From the NCBI GenBank assembly GCA_907163375.1, contig CAJQUW010008653.1:62001-126000 (forward strand): DNA of 64,000 nucleotides. The letters are read 5' to 3'. This document shows positions 50,079-62,800 of the stretch, piece after piece. Made by a program: the position numbers and the translations under genes. Under the pieces are notes generated by a model. It saw only the letters and a program-made list of their open reading frames with translations. It had not been told where the DNA came from and did no database searches. The DNA is from Prostheceraeus crozeri. Its lineage: Eukaryota; Platyhelminthes; Polycladida; Euryleptidae. Numbering within the stretch: position 1 is the first letter of the stretch; each line of letters opens with the position of its first letter.

Positions 50079-50963
50079 CAAGGATAGGTTATTAGGTTTG
50101 TCAAACCATGGTAGATGACTCAATCAATATAATTGTATAATTTGTACGAAAGACAGGAGCACTTTCAGCTATGCGTTCCATGCATTAGTGAATCCGTATT
50201 CCAACAAATTGATCCACGAGCTTTGTTGCAGTAAGACTTAGCGCTTTATGTTTAGTTGTTGACATAACGCAAGTTTTTGGAGGATGCCTTGACTATGTAC
50301 ATTCTGTCACGTAACATCTCATCTCATTGCAAATGTCATTTTCAAATTCCAAATATTTCAAACTTCTGCATACCCCTGTCTTTTGTACTTCAGGATGACT
50401 GCTGGATGGCAATCGAAAACTTTTACGCATCTTGATAAGAAATGTTAATTAAAATGTCTCAAAAAGCCTGACTCAATCCAACTCTTATAATACTCTAGCA
50501 ATAATTTCAGCGTAGGTTTTGTATGTTGGTGTCAATATTCACATTGTATCTGCTCCGCATGTTTGATATAAACATATCATTCATACGTGTATTATATTAA
50601 TAACTATCAAGACATATAATTGCAGTGAACCATGTAATCATGAAATGCTAATAGCATAGTGAAAGATAATGATCACAGCATTGATGATGTGGTCATATTA
50701 TAGCATGAATAGCAATCATCAGAAGGATTCCTATGTGCTGTGAACCGATTTATGTTTTAAGGATAACATACATTTAAAATCATAAAATTGTCTTTGGGGG
50801 AGACGATTCGAATGCTGATTTGAAAAGTTGATGGCTGATAATGAAAACAGGCGTTGCCCCTGACTTCCAAGTGATATCATGAGACGCTGTCGCTGATAAG
50901 GACTGTTCAAAAAACATTATCCGACACAATTATATAGACACCTGTTGATCACTTTCGCAAAAA
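50078..50963. other. Intronic stretch; nothing recognised
   Basis: No coding similarity or repeat was seen between the AT tract and the inverted repeat at 50964. Confidence 0.35.
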
Positions 50964-51461
50964 AAATTTGGAGGATATGATGTTTGCGAGAACGTCGTAA
51001 TTAAATCTCGAAGATGATGTTACTAAATGTTTCGGATAAGAGTGGAACAGCCGCTCTTATCCTTCATTATGAATAGAAAGACATACAAAAATTCAAATGG
51101 TACAAGCATTAAAAAACTTTGCATGCATAGAATCATGGACACAGAAGAGATAGAATAACACATAGATTCTTTAAGTCAATTACCAGCCAGACATAGTGGT
51201 CACAGAAATAGGAGATTTAGGGTCAAATCATGGACTCCCAGATATATAACACCTGGACTGAAAGCTGAAATTCATTTATGCACTAGACGGCCGGACTGAC
51301 TCAATACCTGTCGATGGTGGAAAGCAATTAGTCAAGTGAAAACGAAGTGTCTAAAGAAAAGTAAGCTGAAGTTTCTGGAAATCGGAAGAACATGGGGTTG
51401 CAACTAACTTATCATCGTTATCAAGTTAATGAAGCAAAATGAATTAAAATGAACTTGACTA

Positions 51462-52870
51462 TTGTCATCGCTTTTTAGTGGACAGCTTTTTACTACTACA
51501 TTCTTTTTGGACAGTGAAAATACGAAATATAGTGACACTCATAGAGTAGTCACGGTTGGTTTGATTTTTCAAAGAAAGGACAGGCACATTCCCATTTTGA
51601 TTGCAAAAAATGCCGATGCATTTACAAAAGCAAAATCACTTCCTGGAACATCTAATGAATGTATGACGATTGGAAAGGTGCAGTGATAGGAACTGATGAA
51701 TTCAAATCCTCATATGTTGATTCAAAGATCGAGACATGGATAAAGGACATTGAATATCTCAGTGATATAGCGTCTGAAGATCCACAAGCTGCTTTTTCAG
51801 AATGCACAAAAGGTCTCTGTCACAGGAAGACCTTTATGCAACAAACAGTTGATGACATCAGTAATAACTTTCAGAGGTTGGAATAAGTTATACGTCAGAA
51901 ATTCATCCCTTCAGAAATGCAGGTATGGAGGTTCTGGGAAATGCTGATCCTTATATAACTTCAAAACGCGAGTGTATGGTGAAAATTACAGAATGTTTGA
52001 CAAATGTACACGTAATTTATGACAAGGAAAACAATCTACTGGTAGATTGACTTGACAGAACGGAAATAAGAGGTGCATCGCACATGTGAAAAGAGAAGAA
52101 GAAGCTTTTTTCAATGAATAATAAATGACTATAACATGAATCTTGATGCCGATGAGATGAAGAAGGCATTGACTTTTGCGAAGGAGAAAGGCTCTAGTTC
52201 ATGAGTAATATCATTACCCATAGAAACATTGGGATATTCTCTAAACAAAACGGAATTCCAAGATGCGATCAAATTGCGCTACAACTGGCCGGTTATCTTT
52301 CAATGAATTGTGTTTGTGCTGAGAAAAATGATTTAAATCATGCCCTTAGCTGCAAAATTGGTGGTTTTGTGAATCTTCGGCACAATATTATTTTTGACAC
52401 GTAGAGTCTTTTTTTGAGTGAAGTCTGTAAAGATGCTCGCATTGAGCCCAAATTATTACCAATTGAATCATATCACTTCATCAAAGGTGGTAATACGGAC
52501 GACCAGGTGAGATTGGGTAGTACTGCAAGAGGGCTGTTGGCGAGAATGGGATGTCATTTATTTATGCAAGAATAACAAATCCTCCCTACAACATTTTGTA
52601 AAGAACACGAGAATGAAAAGATGCAGCAGTAGGAAGAGAGAATTTTGGAAGTAGAGAAAGGGACATTCACGCCTCTCATATATTCCACAAATGATTGATC
52701 AGGTCCTTTGGCTAACCTTTGGCTAATTTATTTTACAAAAGAATTGCCTCTTTAATATCTGCAAGAGAAATAAAGAGAGGTATGACGGCATCATGGTTTG
52801 GTACTGTTATCTCTCGGAGATTTTTATTTGATTCGCTTTATGAGATGCACAACTCGTAGACTGGAATGAC
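51462..52870 (+). pseudogene. Decayed RT-associated gene of an uncharacterised invertebrate family
   Basis: Pieces in several + frames follow a family I recognise from corals, sponges and chytrids, usually annotated as RT-containing. One is K-I-E-T-W-I-K-D-I-E-Y-L-S-D-I-A with P-Q-A-A-F (about 51725-51830). Next is C-V-C-A-E-K-N ... H-A-L-S-C-K-I-G-G-F ... R-H-N (about 52310-52390), a Cys/His knuckle. Then come V-C-K-D-A-R-I-E-P-K-L-L-P and V-E-K-G-T-F-T-P-L-I-Y (about 52420-52690). Relatives have a nuclease-like C-terminus after the knuckle. Many stops and shifts make it dead. The exact retroelement class is unclear. Confidence 0.6.
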
Positions 52871-53545
52871 AATAGTAGCGGATTTTACAAAAAGTTGCAG
52901 GATGAGGGCCATGCACGTATCAATCTGCTCAATTACCATCATTTTTGAAGAAGCTTCCAATTTTACTTTTCTTAACAGTTTAACTTGCTCGATTGATTAA
53001 TGAGTTCAAGCACCCAAACATCTGATCTAATCGGGAATGATCTCATCATTTTTCGGGCATATTTGCAACCTAACCTCATGATCAAGTGAATTCTTCGATT
53101 TAAACGGATATCTGACCTTAATTGTAAAGTATTAAAATGCGAAAATTACTGAATCAAGAAAAATGTCTCAATTGTTCAATTTTGAAAAGTTACATTGTCG
53201 ACGATTTCCGAAATAGTGAATGATCAAATATGTCTCTATCTTTGGAATATTTGATTAGTAATAAAGTATGTAAGTTAACTTATGCATATTAAAATTTCGC
53301 TAAAATTTGGATGGAATGCTTTTTTATCGTATCATATTCATTGATTTCTCATTGAGATTAATAGAGCTCTATTCATCTGAATCGGCGTCTTCGAATTATT
53401 TCCACACCCAAATGCACCACGCTTTAGATGACCGATGGGGACTTTTTAGCTGTTGTTACTGAAACTTTTCTATGGACCACAAGCTTGCTCAGTTCGCACT
53501 GTCAAACCATAGCTTGATTTGATACAGTAAATATTCCATGTTCAG
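52871..53545. other. Non-coding part inside the retroelement relic
   Basis: It lies between the decayed gene and the right inverted arm. No readable motif was seen. Confidence 0.35.
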
Positions 53546-53967
53546 TGATAACGATGATAAGTTAGTTGCAACCCCATGTTCTTCCGATTTCCAGAAACTT
53601 CAGCTTACTTTTCTTTAGACACTTCGTTTTCACTTGACTAATTGCTTTCCACCATTGACAGCTATTGAGTCAGTCCGGCCGTCTAGTGTATAAATGAATT
53701 TCAGCTTTCAGTCCAGGTGTTATATATCTGGGAGTCCATGATTTGACCCTAAATCTCCTATTTCTGTGACCACTATGTCACAAACTACTAAGTTTTTTAA
53801 TGCTTGTACCATTTGAATTTTATATATTTTTGTATGTCTTTCTATTCCTAATGAAGGATAAGAGCGGCTGTTCCACTCTTATCCGAAACCGGTAGAATAA
53901 ACATTTAATAACATAATCTTCGAGATTTAATTACGACGTTCTCGCAAACATCATATCCTCCAAATTT

Positions 53968-54851
53968 TAGCATCGTCAATCGATCCGTCGTTCGGAGTTG
54001 TTTAACTACTTACATGTAAAATAAAATTTGAAACACTTTCGATCTAATTTTGCGTCAAAATTCTGAAATGTGCTAGATTATGACCGATAATTAGTTTTTT
54101 GAATTTTGTGAGCCATTGCTTCTAAACTATGAACAATATACTTTTCTCAATGAGACACTATTCAGAGAAGATAAGTATATATTTTTATGCTTTAGGAGCC
54201 ACTACTCACAGAATTGAAAAATTTTGAAAATCGAATGCAGTAGAGGTAACTATCGGTCATTATTTATAGCACGTGTCAAAATTTGTTGGCAAAATTCGAT
54301 CGGGAAATATCTCAAATTTCGTTTTAAATAAAAGATCAAAAAGTGTCTGGATAATTTTTCGAACGGTGCATTCAGTAAATTTGCACAATGTATGGGATTT
54401 TCATATTGGAATTAGCCCTTTGGAATTGCGAACGTGCAACTATGAAATCACTTGTCTTATACATCCTTGTAGAGATATAGTTTCCGCCCATTTTGGAGAT
54501 AAGATTTCAGAGGGCATCGGTAAGTACTCGCATATAGGGGACCAACCTCAACAGCGTGGCTATACAGCGTAATTAGTATTAACATAACTTTTTCAAAGAC
54601 TTAAGAGAATAAATATGAAATGAATCCGTGTCTGGGAAACTGCTTCTCTACTATTTTAGACCATGCATCACTGGAAGTCACATTCAATACTTGCTGAATC
54701 AAACAGAATCTTGCATTGGAACTCTCAAATAGACTTTAAGCTAAACAACTCTCTGGACTGTGGTAAATGGCTCATTGAATCAAAGGAAATTTATTGACAG
54801 TTACTGAAATCTTAATTACATCAGTCAGATACTGATTGGGAAAATATTATA
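53968..54851. other. Intronic stretch; nothing recognised
   Basis: A 99-codon + frame (54273-54572) has no motif and is not called. No RNA gene was seen. Confidence 0.35.
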
Positions 54852-56251
54852 TACTCACTGACATAAATAATGAAACCAACTATCATTGACTTGAATGGAA
54901 GTTTGTTTCATTTTTTTCTATGGTTTGAGATGATATCCCGCTTTCTATGTATCACCATTGAACTCCATATGATAAGGGAAATGATATAGGACCATCAAAT
55001 TTCAAAATTTGATATTGATCACAGTAACATCTAGAAGTTGAACAGAATCACCACCTACTGCTGACCAGATTTGACTTATGAAATGGCGCACGATAACTTT
55101 ACCAGAGGAATGGCAATTGGGATGATGCGTTGTGGGCAAAGTTCTACAACTGTTGCGAAAGAATTGAAAATTTCAAGGGTCGTTGTGTGGAGGTGGTGGT
55201 GTCGTTGGAGAGCAGAAGGAAATGTGGAAAAGAAGAAAGGATCAGGAAGACCAAGGGTATCATCCAAGCAGACAGATGGACGCTTAGCTTTAGCTGCTAA
55301 AAGAAACAGATTTGTGTCCGTCCCGAAGCTAATTTTGTACTAGACGGTTGCTGGGAACGTTGCCTGTAGCGTTCGAACTGCATATCGAAGATTGCGAGAA
55401 GCTGGTATACAGTCTCGACGACCCGCTGTGAGAATTCCGCTGAGCCTGGAACATCGAAGGAGACGAGTGACGTGGTGTCAAGGTCATCAGTCGTGTAGTG
55501 ACAGTCAGTGGGAACGTGTGCTCTGGACTGATGAATCGAGGTTTACTCTCGATTTCAACGATGGTCGGATCCGTGTTCATCGCTTGCCAAGTGAACGATT
55601 TGCTCCATGTTGCGTCAAAGAACACGACCGGTACGGCGGCGGTAGTGTCATGGTTTGGGCCGGTATCTGGCACAATGGAAAAACACCAGCAATCGTAGTG
55701 AAAGGAACATTGACAGGACAGCGATATGCCGACGAGATCGTGACACCGGTCGTGGTTCCAGCAGTGACATCGAATCAATTGATTTTTCAGGATGACAACG
55801 CAAGGTCCCATCGCGCTTCAGTGGTCTCTAAAAGGATAGCAAGCAGTGGAATCCCAACCTTGGAATGGCCCTCACGTTCTCCCGACCTCTCCCCCATCGA
55901 GCACTGCTGGGATGAACTTGGTCGCAGAGTGAGGGAGAGGTACAACCACCCACCAGTGTCTTTGAAGATGTTGGCCGACAGACTGATCGAGCAGTGGAAC
56001 CTCTTAGACCTGGCATTCATCCAGCGACTGTGCTCATCCATGCCCTCACGCATCGATGCCTGTTTGGATGCTCGCGGTGGTCACACCCGTTTCTTACTTA
56101 AGTTGATAAAATCATGAGTATCAAATTAAAAGTTTTTGAGTAAAGCATTCGAGTTCTCCTTTTACAAACAACAAACAAAAGTACAGTACAACCAAGTTTA
56201 AGTCATAAGTATTCATATCAGGACTTGTTTCATTCTTTTTGTCACTGAGTA
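54852..56251 (+). mobile_element. Tc1/mariner-type transposon
   Basis: A 1.4-kb element with imperfect terminal inverted repeats of about 27 bp: TACTCACTGACATAAATAAT on the left and the complement of TACTCAGTGACAAAAAGAAT on the right. TA dinucleotides flank both ends (54850-54851 and 56252-56253), the expected target duplication. It carries one transposase gene. Confidence 0.85.
55071..56117 (+). pseudogene. Tc1-type DD34E transposase with a single in-frame stop
   Basis: One reading frame of 348 codons is interrupted only by TAG at 55341-55343. The N-terminus has paired helix-turn-helix regions (V-A-K-E-L-K-I-S-R-V-V-V-W-R-W then G-S-G-R-P-R-V-S). The catalytic domain has D154 in W-T-D-E-S, D242 in Q-D-D-N-A-R-S-H and E277 in S-P-I-E-H, spacing DD34E, with G-G-G-S-V-M-V-W-A-G-I between. 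All catalytic residues remain. The stop lies in the linker between the DNA-binding and catalytic domains, so the copy was active recently. Confidence 0.88.
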
Positions 56252-57961
56252 TACATACATAATACTATTTGACAAGTTGCCCAATATTTGAGTGACATAA
56301 TGATCGGAAAATATAAACTGGTGTTACGATGATGTGTAAGTATTTATTACTTCAAGAAGTAACAATTTTTATCGCCAGTATAGCTAAGTTGATATATCAA
56401 TTTGATATAGTTGTTTGTAGACATTTGTGACGGTTCAAAATGTGTGTTTATTGAGACGATGTTAGCCGGAATATGAAGTCCTATCGCTTGACTAAGTAAC
56501 TTTGACTCCACATCCTGATTCATATCATATATTTGTATATATCATAAATGCCAAATATTTGTCTGCTGAATTGCGCAATGCATGCATCTCATTCAGGCAC
56601 TGTATCTTATGCAATTACCTTGTTTATGAAAGCATAAGAAAAAATAACTAGGAAAGCACATGTCAGAAGTCACAGTAATAAATACTTGATTATAACAAAG
56701 TAAATAAATTCTACATATATACGTCACTCAACATACCCCACTTAATCCATGTACAGTTCCAGTTTTCATTGCATTATGCATAAAGTGCTACCATAATCCT
56801 TTGAATAATTTGAGTGCGATTTTAACTACCTGGAATATGACAATCTGCGATAATGTGCACGATCTGCTATGTTACATTGAATCGATTAGGATGTTTAATG
56901 GACCGGTATTAATTAATGGAAAGATCAATTAATAGATTAATCGCCGTGTTATGCTCAATAAAATTGAGGACATCAAACAAAAATCAGACATTGCTGGCGA
57001 TCATTCCGAATTGTCAAAAATGATGATAATGCAAGACTCATGTTGACCATCACTGTATCAAAGCGGCAATTATTTGAACTACAGAAATTGATCACATTCC
57101 AGGAATTAGTTACAGTTCTACAAAGTGACGTGACTGATTGCTGCATAATGCCATCAATACATGCAGTAACAAAATCATTTTATAGAAATGTAAATTTTCT
57201 ATGGTATGCTGGTTCAGTGCTGCATATATCAACGTTTTATAAGAAATATTATCATCTGCTGATATCCTACAGATGCATATGGCTAAGTTTGAAGTCCTGA
57301 GTGAAGTTGAAAACTTGGCATGAGAAGCAATAAGTAAACAAATAAGTGAAAATACTTTTTCAATTGAAGATCTTATATGATTGTCAGTTTCATATCACTA
57401 AAATCGCTATGTAATCGGATTGTAAAATTGTTCTATGAGCACGAATTGGATAAGTAGATAATATTATTTCCATATTATTGCCTCTTAAGATGATAGATGA
57501 ATTCCAACTTTTCATTTATTTTGATTACTTCTAGAATACTACGAGCATTCCCGCTAGAGAATTTGGAAAAGTTGAGCAACACTTAAGAATCCAATTTTCG
57601 GTCTAGCACACAATTCTATTTGAGGACAATTCGACTCTATGATCATACTATTTTCATCAGCTAAACCATCTGAGCTGGTTCGTCAGGTTTTGACAGTCAA
57701 TTAACCTACTAACTCACTAATAGTCTTTTCTCGATGAGTTTTTCGAAGTATCCTCTTATCCTTCCCAGAGGTCAGTCAGCGATAAATTAATAGGCTATAT
57801 TCTCAGTCTTCACATGTAGAAGTATCAATATTATGCTTCAATTTTCTTGCTTCTCTAAGCGAATGTCATATATAAGAAATGCAGATGATAGATTGAATTA
57901 TATAAAATCGCAGATAACGCCTATTGGTTTCGTCATTTTGAAAGACTCTTCGATTTTTCAG
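56252..57961. other. Intronic stretch ending at the exon B acceptor; nothing else recognised
   Basis: No transposon or RNA gene was seen. The last bases, CTTCGATTTTTCAG, form the splice acceptor. Confidence 0.4.
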
Positions 57962-58094
57962 ACCCAAATTACCGCTTTGCAGTGCCTCGGAAAACTCGTC
58001 CCACGTTTGAGTAAGGTGGTAATCCTAGACGAACTCATTCCTTTTCTCTCACGAATTCATTTCGCTGACTCGGATATGTACAAGACAACCCTTG
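57962..58094 (+). CDS. SCYL2-like HEAT-repeat exon (exon B)
   Basis: A 133-bp exon between TTTTTCAG and the donor TTG|GTGAGT, entering in phase 0 and leaving in phase 1. The peptide runs T-Q-I-T-A-L-Q-C-L-G-K-L-V-P-R-L then V-V-I-L-D-E-L-I-P-F-L-S-R-I. This matches SCYL2's V-R-V-N-x-L-x-C-L-G-K ... F-V-L-D-D-I-L-P-F-L, immediately following the segment encoded by exon A. The next conserved segment was not found before 64000, so the following intron probably exceeds 5.9 kb. Conservation is moderate; another SCY1-like paralogue is possible. Confidence 0.65.
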
Positions 58095-59569
58095 GTGAGT
58101 TATTCAGTTGCTCTCAGAATCTTGGCAAGTACGCATTTTACTAGGAATCTCTATTACCATGAATAGCTAGCGGAATGAGAAGTTGAGACGTGTTCTGTAA
58201 TTCGAGATATCATATTTTCTTCTATTCGTTTATCTTATTATTATTATTTATCAACCTCACACGAGTCCCACTCGAAAACCTTACTGTCTCGTCATTTAAA
58301 CTCTCTATGCTTGAGTTCTTCATTATGGAGTAAGAACAAAGGAAGAAAAGAATGAGTGTACCAAGCAGGTACACGATAAATGACGATTCTCATTCAGCTG
58401 GACAGTTGGGATGAGATGAACGAATGCTAATCAATTTCTAAACTAATTATCGCTCTTATTATCATATGATTCGATGTTACAATATGTTGCGGTCAGTAAA
58501 AGTTTGCTGGGTTTATTATAAACCGAGAAAATGCATATTTTGACTGAATATGGAAGTACAACGCAAAATTACAGACACCATTCTGTATTTAAAACTGAGA
58601 CCAGAATGTCAAGTTGATATTCTGTTAATTATTTAATTCAGTATTATGTTAGCATTTGCGAAAGACATCACTTCATCACTAATTCACGATGTGTCAATGG
58701 CTGAAATGGCATTCAAAGATCATAGTCGGAATATTTCATATAAAAATAATAGTATATTATATTTCATACAAGCCTTCAGTTTACCAATAACTTTCTTGGC
58801 AGTCGTAGCTTCCTTGTCGAAATTCGAGATATGTGCTTGTAGCCTCCTACGAACTCATACATAAAAAAGGCTGAAATGCATATAAATTGATTACAATGAA
58901 TGTTTGTTTCATGCATTGGGTGCAGGTATGATTCAATGGTTTACAGGCCGGCCTACTGTCGTTGCTTATTGCCACAGACATATTCTCCGATGCAATTATC
59001 TTTTTCAGAGTTTATAATTGTCTTCTTCATCTAGACCATGATCGTTAACTTTAATGGGAGCCATAAAGTGGTTATCCTGAAATAATGGAATTTTTATGTA
59101 ATTTTGAAAATCTTGCTTACCCTACATCTCCGGAGACAAAATTATCAAATTCAAATGTGTCTTGAAAAAACATTAACATGCTGATCTATGTTGGGAGTAG
59201 AAAACTACAGTTATACCAACTGCAACGCTTCAAGGAAGGAAATAGTGGTGCAGATATGGCAGAGTATGTCCATCCCCTACAAACAATAGGTAGAGGCCTA
59301 CAGAGGTTGAGCCTGATCTCATATGGCGTTTACTTCCTGTAACACGTTGCCCACCACTTGCATATTACAGAATAATAGAGGAGCCAAACAAGCTGATAGA
59401 CTACTCACAAATTTGCAGTCGAACAATTGTGGCTGTAGGCTATTCGATAGACATGCTCGTATTTGTACATGTAGAATTAGGCCCACTTGATATATCATCG
59501 TCAAGACCACCTTCGTCCTCTTCACCATCTCATGTTGAAGCCATATTTCCTCTCCATTGCTAATTAGAT
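58095..59569. other. Start of the following intron; nothing recognised
   Basis: It begins at GTGAGT. AT-rich, with a short TTA-repeat at about 58225-58245. No coding similarity or RNA gene was seen. Confidence 0.35.
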
Positions 59570-59580
59570 CATAGAGCGTA

Positions 59581-59808
59581 TTTCATAGTTCGTCCGTACG
59601 GGAGGTTAGTCATAATTGTGTGAAAAAAACAATCGCTCCCTTTGTTTGACGTAAATCTATTTTAAAAATTTTTTTTAAAAAATCACCCGACGCGCATACT
59701 AAGCCCTTGAGACTGTCGGATTGACGAAACCCGTCGGGTGACTTTTTGAAAAAATTGTTTAAAATAGATTTACGTCAAACAAAGGGAGCGATTGTTTTTT
59801 CACACAAA
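59581..59808. mobile_element. MITE-like foldback with flanking 12-bp direct repeats
   Basis: Arms about 59618-59690 and 59735-59805 pair over roughly 70 bp, from GTGTGAAAAAAACAATCGCT inward to CACCCGACG. Outside, CATAGAGCGTAT occurs at 59570-59581 and again at 59809-59820, a possible target-site duplication around a 227-bp insert. No coding capacity. Confidence 0.7.
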
Positions 59809-59820
59809 CATAGAGCGTAT

Positions 59821-62800
59821 GAATCACTGAGGAGTTTGATCTGAAATGCTTATCATGACATTCACGGTAGCGGATATAATGGGTTAAGAACCATGTTTAA
59901 AGGGTTAAGAATTCAACATATATGTATACGCACGCATATATTGTTCTCTCGTCGGGTTTAAGTTATAGCAGTCAAGTGAATTGGTGAGCTACCTTGCCAG
60001 CAGACGATGAAGTAGGCGCGCTAGATCTAAGAGCACTGTTTCTTCAGTTCCCATTTTATTCGAGTCAAACCAAAATTGTTAGTCGAATTCTACACATGGA
60101 TGCAGTAGGGGTGGGTCGATGTGAGCAGTTATTGCACGCTTGTGTATAATGTCAGTATCATGATCTTCATTAAATAGTTCATTTGCGTCATTGAAAAGTG
60201 AAGGCCTATTTCTATAGTTCGTAAATTTCAGGAATAGCAACGAAAGAATATTGTTGCATTAAGATGATTGCGGTCAGCCCGACTGTAGGCTATTCAAGGC
60301 ATATATGCTCAGAATATATTCTTTGAATATAAACTACACATACTTTGACTATACAAAAGGTCCCATTCTTTTGAATGCTATCATTGCACTATACATTTTA
60401 AGTTCCCACGAATGGAGTATTTCAATTCAATAATGACTTACTGCGGAGTGAAAATCGGACCGACTTTGGCGCGGTGCAGTTTTTCATTTATCGGTCTTGG
60501 CCCGGCCCGTGATTTTCAATTTATTGTAAGCTAGTGACCACTTGAATGCAGTTGCAAATTATGCTTAAATAATCAATTATCATGTTTCAAGATTCAATCA
60601 AGACGTTTTCCAGCTCAAAATCAATGCATATTAATACTCGAAAGGTCACATACATGGCCACCGACTAAATTCGGTGTTCGACAATGAAATGTATGTAATC
60701 ATATGCGTAAATATCTGATTCATAATTCGAAATGTGCAAACACATCCATTTTTCAAACCGCAAATATTACTAACACTCGCAAAGGAAATTGTCATGTTGT
60801 CAATAGCTTATCCCGCCAATAAAATGTTTTGAAAATTACATTATATCTCGCAGAAATATGTTTTTGGTCTTTGAATCCAAAAACATGTTGGAGTGATTTC
60901 TCAAATGAGAGACATGGTTGCAACCGAACAAAATAAACTCGATTATCAAGTAGAATACGATAAATGTCGAGTTGAATAGGGCGATACGGCGTCAAGACAA
61001 GGTTATTTTTAAATCCGCGGGTCGATAATCTCTGCCGACCTGCATTATTGAATCGCAATTTAACCGCGGATGGATCTAGAAGGAAAACCTCCAGGAACGA
61101 TTGCACGTTCCATTATAGCTAAGTCACACTGCAATCTTCAGCAAGCGTATTTACGCTAGAGACAAAGTGTAACAAATGTGAAGAAGTTGCTTTTTATTGC
61201 ACTTTTTATTATTTGAAATTAACGTATATGATGTCATTTTATATCATTCTATTTTTTCATAATGAAAATATGCTACTTTTTAGTGAAACATTAGTAGGCC
61301 TAAACCTTAGATATATTTACTCATACGAATGTTTCGATTTTTACACTACCACCATACTACTTTTACTGCTCTTAGCAATGAAATTAAAATTAGATTGCAT
61401 GCAACATCGATGTATTCCAAAAGAAAGCAGTTTAGTCATACAAAGCTTCTTGTATATCAAAACTTAGGTAGGGCCTATGGCCATCGCAAGTTTTGATTTA
61501 AGATTTACACTCGCATTACAAATATGCATACAATATGCAGTTGATCAGGCCAACAGTATCTTAAGTACGAAAAAGGCTAAAAATATTTCGGTCAAGACTG
61601 CAAAAACATCGAGACAGTTATTAATGAGTTCAATTTTCAATCATACACCTACTCCAAGTCTGAAGTAACCATCAATATATGAGATATACCATGTACATGT
61701 AGAGCTAATCCCAGAAAACCGTTGTCTTTATTAACCTGAATCTTAATTATTCAAGTGCTTCAATACGAAATGAGAATAAGTTATGATTAGAAAATATAAT
61801 GGAACAACAATTTTTCATGATATCATTTTGTGTCACTTTTCAAAAATGAAATGATATAAAGTGATATCATTTTTCCTCAGAATAAAATGCACATTTTATC
61901 ATTGCCGATCTTTGCTGCAGACTATAAGGGCTTAGTCCCATAGTGCACAAGGTTGTACATGTGCGATATGTACCAACCTATAATGTAAGTGATTCTACAT
62001 CAATTGAGGTTGCACAGTCATGCGAATATGAGAATGACACTGAATCAATAGATATTCTTCAGCGGCGAGCATGTATTTATGGCCACGAAATGCAGATCGG
62101 ACTTATCGGACTTTTCCGCCGTTGTGCAAATAAAGTTATTTGGCGCTGTATGATCTGGAAAAGGCAAACATCGTTGACCACATCACATGCGCTAGTGTAA
62201 GTTTCTGTAGCATACTTTGCATTCTCACTGCTTCATTCCGATCAGTCTGACACTTTTTCGTTGGTATGCGACTGATAGATGTCCATCATATTGTATTATA
62301 ACCCGGATTGTTCTGTTGTCGCTCACATCACACCACACGACGGGTTTTAAATCTTTTGACCCTCTGTATTTCTTACGGATAGTGGTCAGCCCTTAGTATT
62401 GATGAAATTAGAGCAACAATGCTCTGTTTAATGCGGTGCCATGCTCACGCAGACATTTGTTGCGTTAACTGATTAAATATTCTAGGCTACATGAAAGGTT
62501 ATACGAAAGGAAAATGCACAAGCCGATTCATCACCGGTTTTACCTTCAAATTTTCAAGCATGCACGTGATGCACTTTGTTAAAATTTATCCAAAGACCCA
62601 GAAATACATAAACGTCAGGGTACAATCAGTGCATTTACCAATGACTGCTTCATTTGAAAACAGTTTTGTCTTCTCGTCGATTGTGCAGGAACGCTCAGGT
62701 TTATCAGTGACAGAAGAAAGGTGAAGGTAAAAATTATTTTCATGTGAACAAAAGCGGCAGGTGAAGAAAAGAAAGACTTTGTAATTTTATTGTAAAGTTG

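Larger units (their letters stand above)
50964..53967. mobile_element. Retroelement relic bounded by 0.4-kb inverted repeats
   Basis: Arms 50964-51423 and 53546-53967 are reverse complements, differing by an insertion of about 38 bp in the left arm. Each arm has a stem of nine pairs, GGATAAGAG/CTCTTATCC, between AATGA and GAAAC. This is a hammerhead-like core with the conserved CTGATGA reduced to CTAATGA or ATAATGA. A broken coding relic on the + strand (51462-52870) lies between the arms. Confidence 0.75.
15722..57961 (+). other. 42.2-kb intron of the SCYL2-like gene, filled with mobile elements
   Basis: It runs from GTAAGT at 15722 to the TTTTTCAG acceptor ending at 57961. Joining the flanking exons keeps the frame (phase 0) and restores a continuous HEAT-type sequence. 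Almost every recognisable feature inside is a transposon, a retroelement or an inverted repeat, so the length seems to have come from repeated insertion. Intermediate small exons cannot be excluded, but none is needed for frame or similarity. Confidence 0.6.

Noticed and set aside
59319-59528. Minus-strand 69-codon frame
   Set aside because: No motif or splice context supports it as an exon of the SCYL2-like gene.
60792-61106. Minus-strand 104-codon frame considered as a viral capsid fragment
   Set aside because: No conserved pattern could be matched, and the neighbourhood shows no other viral gene.
61943-62200. Frame ending near a GTAAGT, considered as the next SCYL2 exon
   Set aside because: The peptide does not continue the HEAT pattern and no matching acceptor phase was found.
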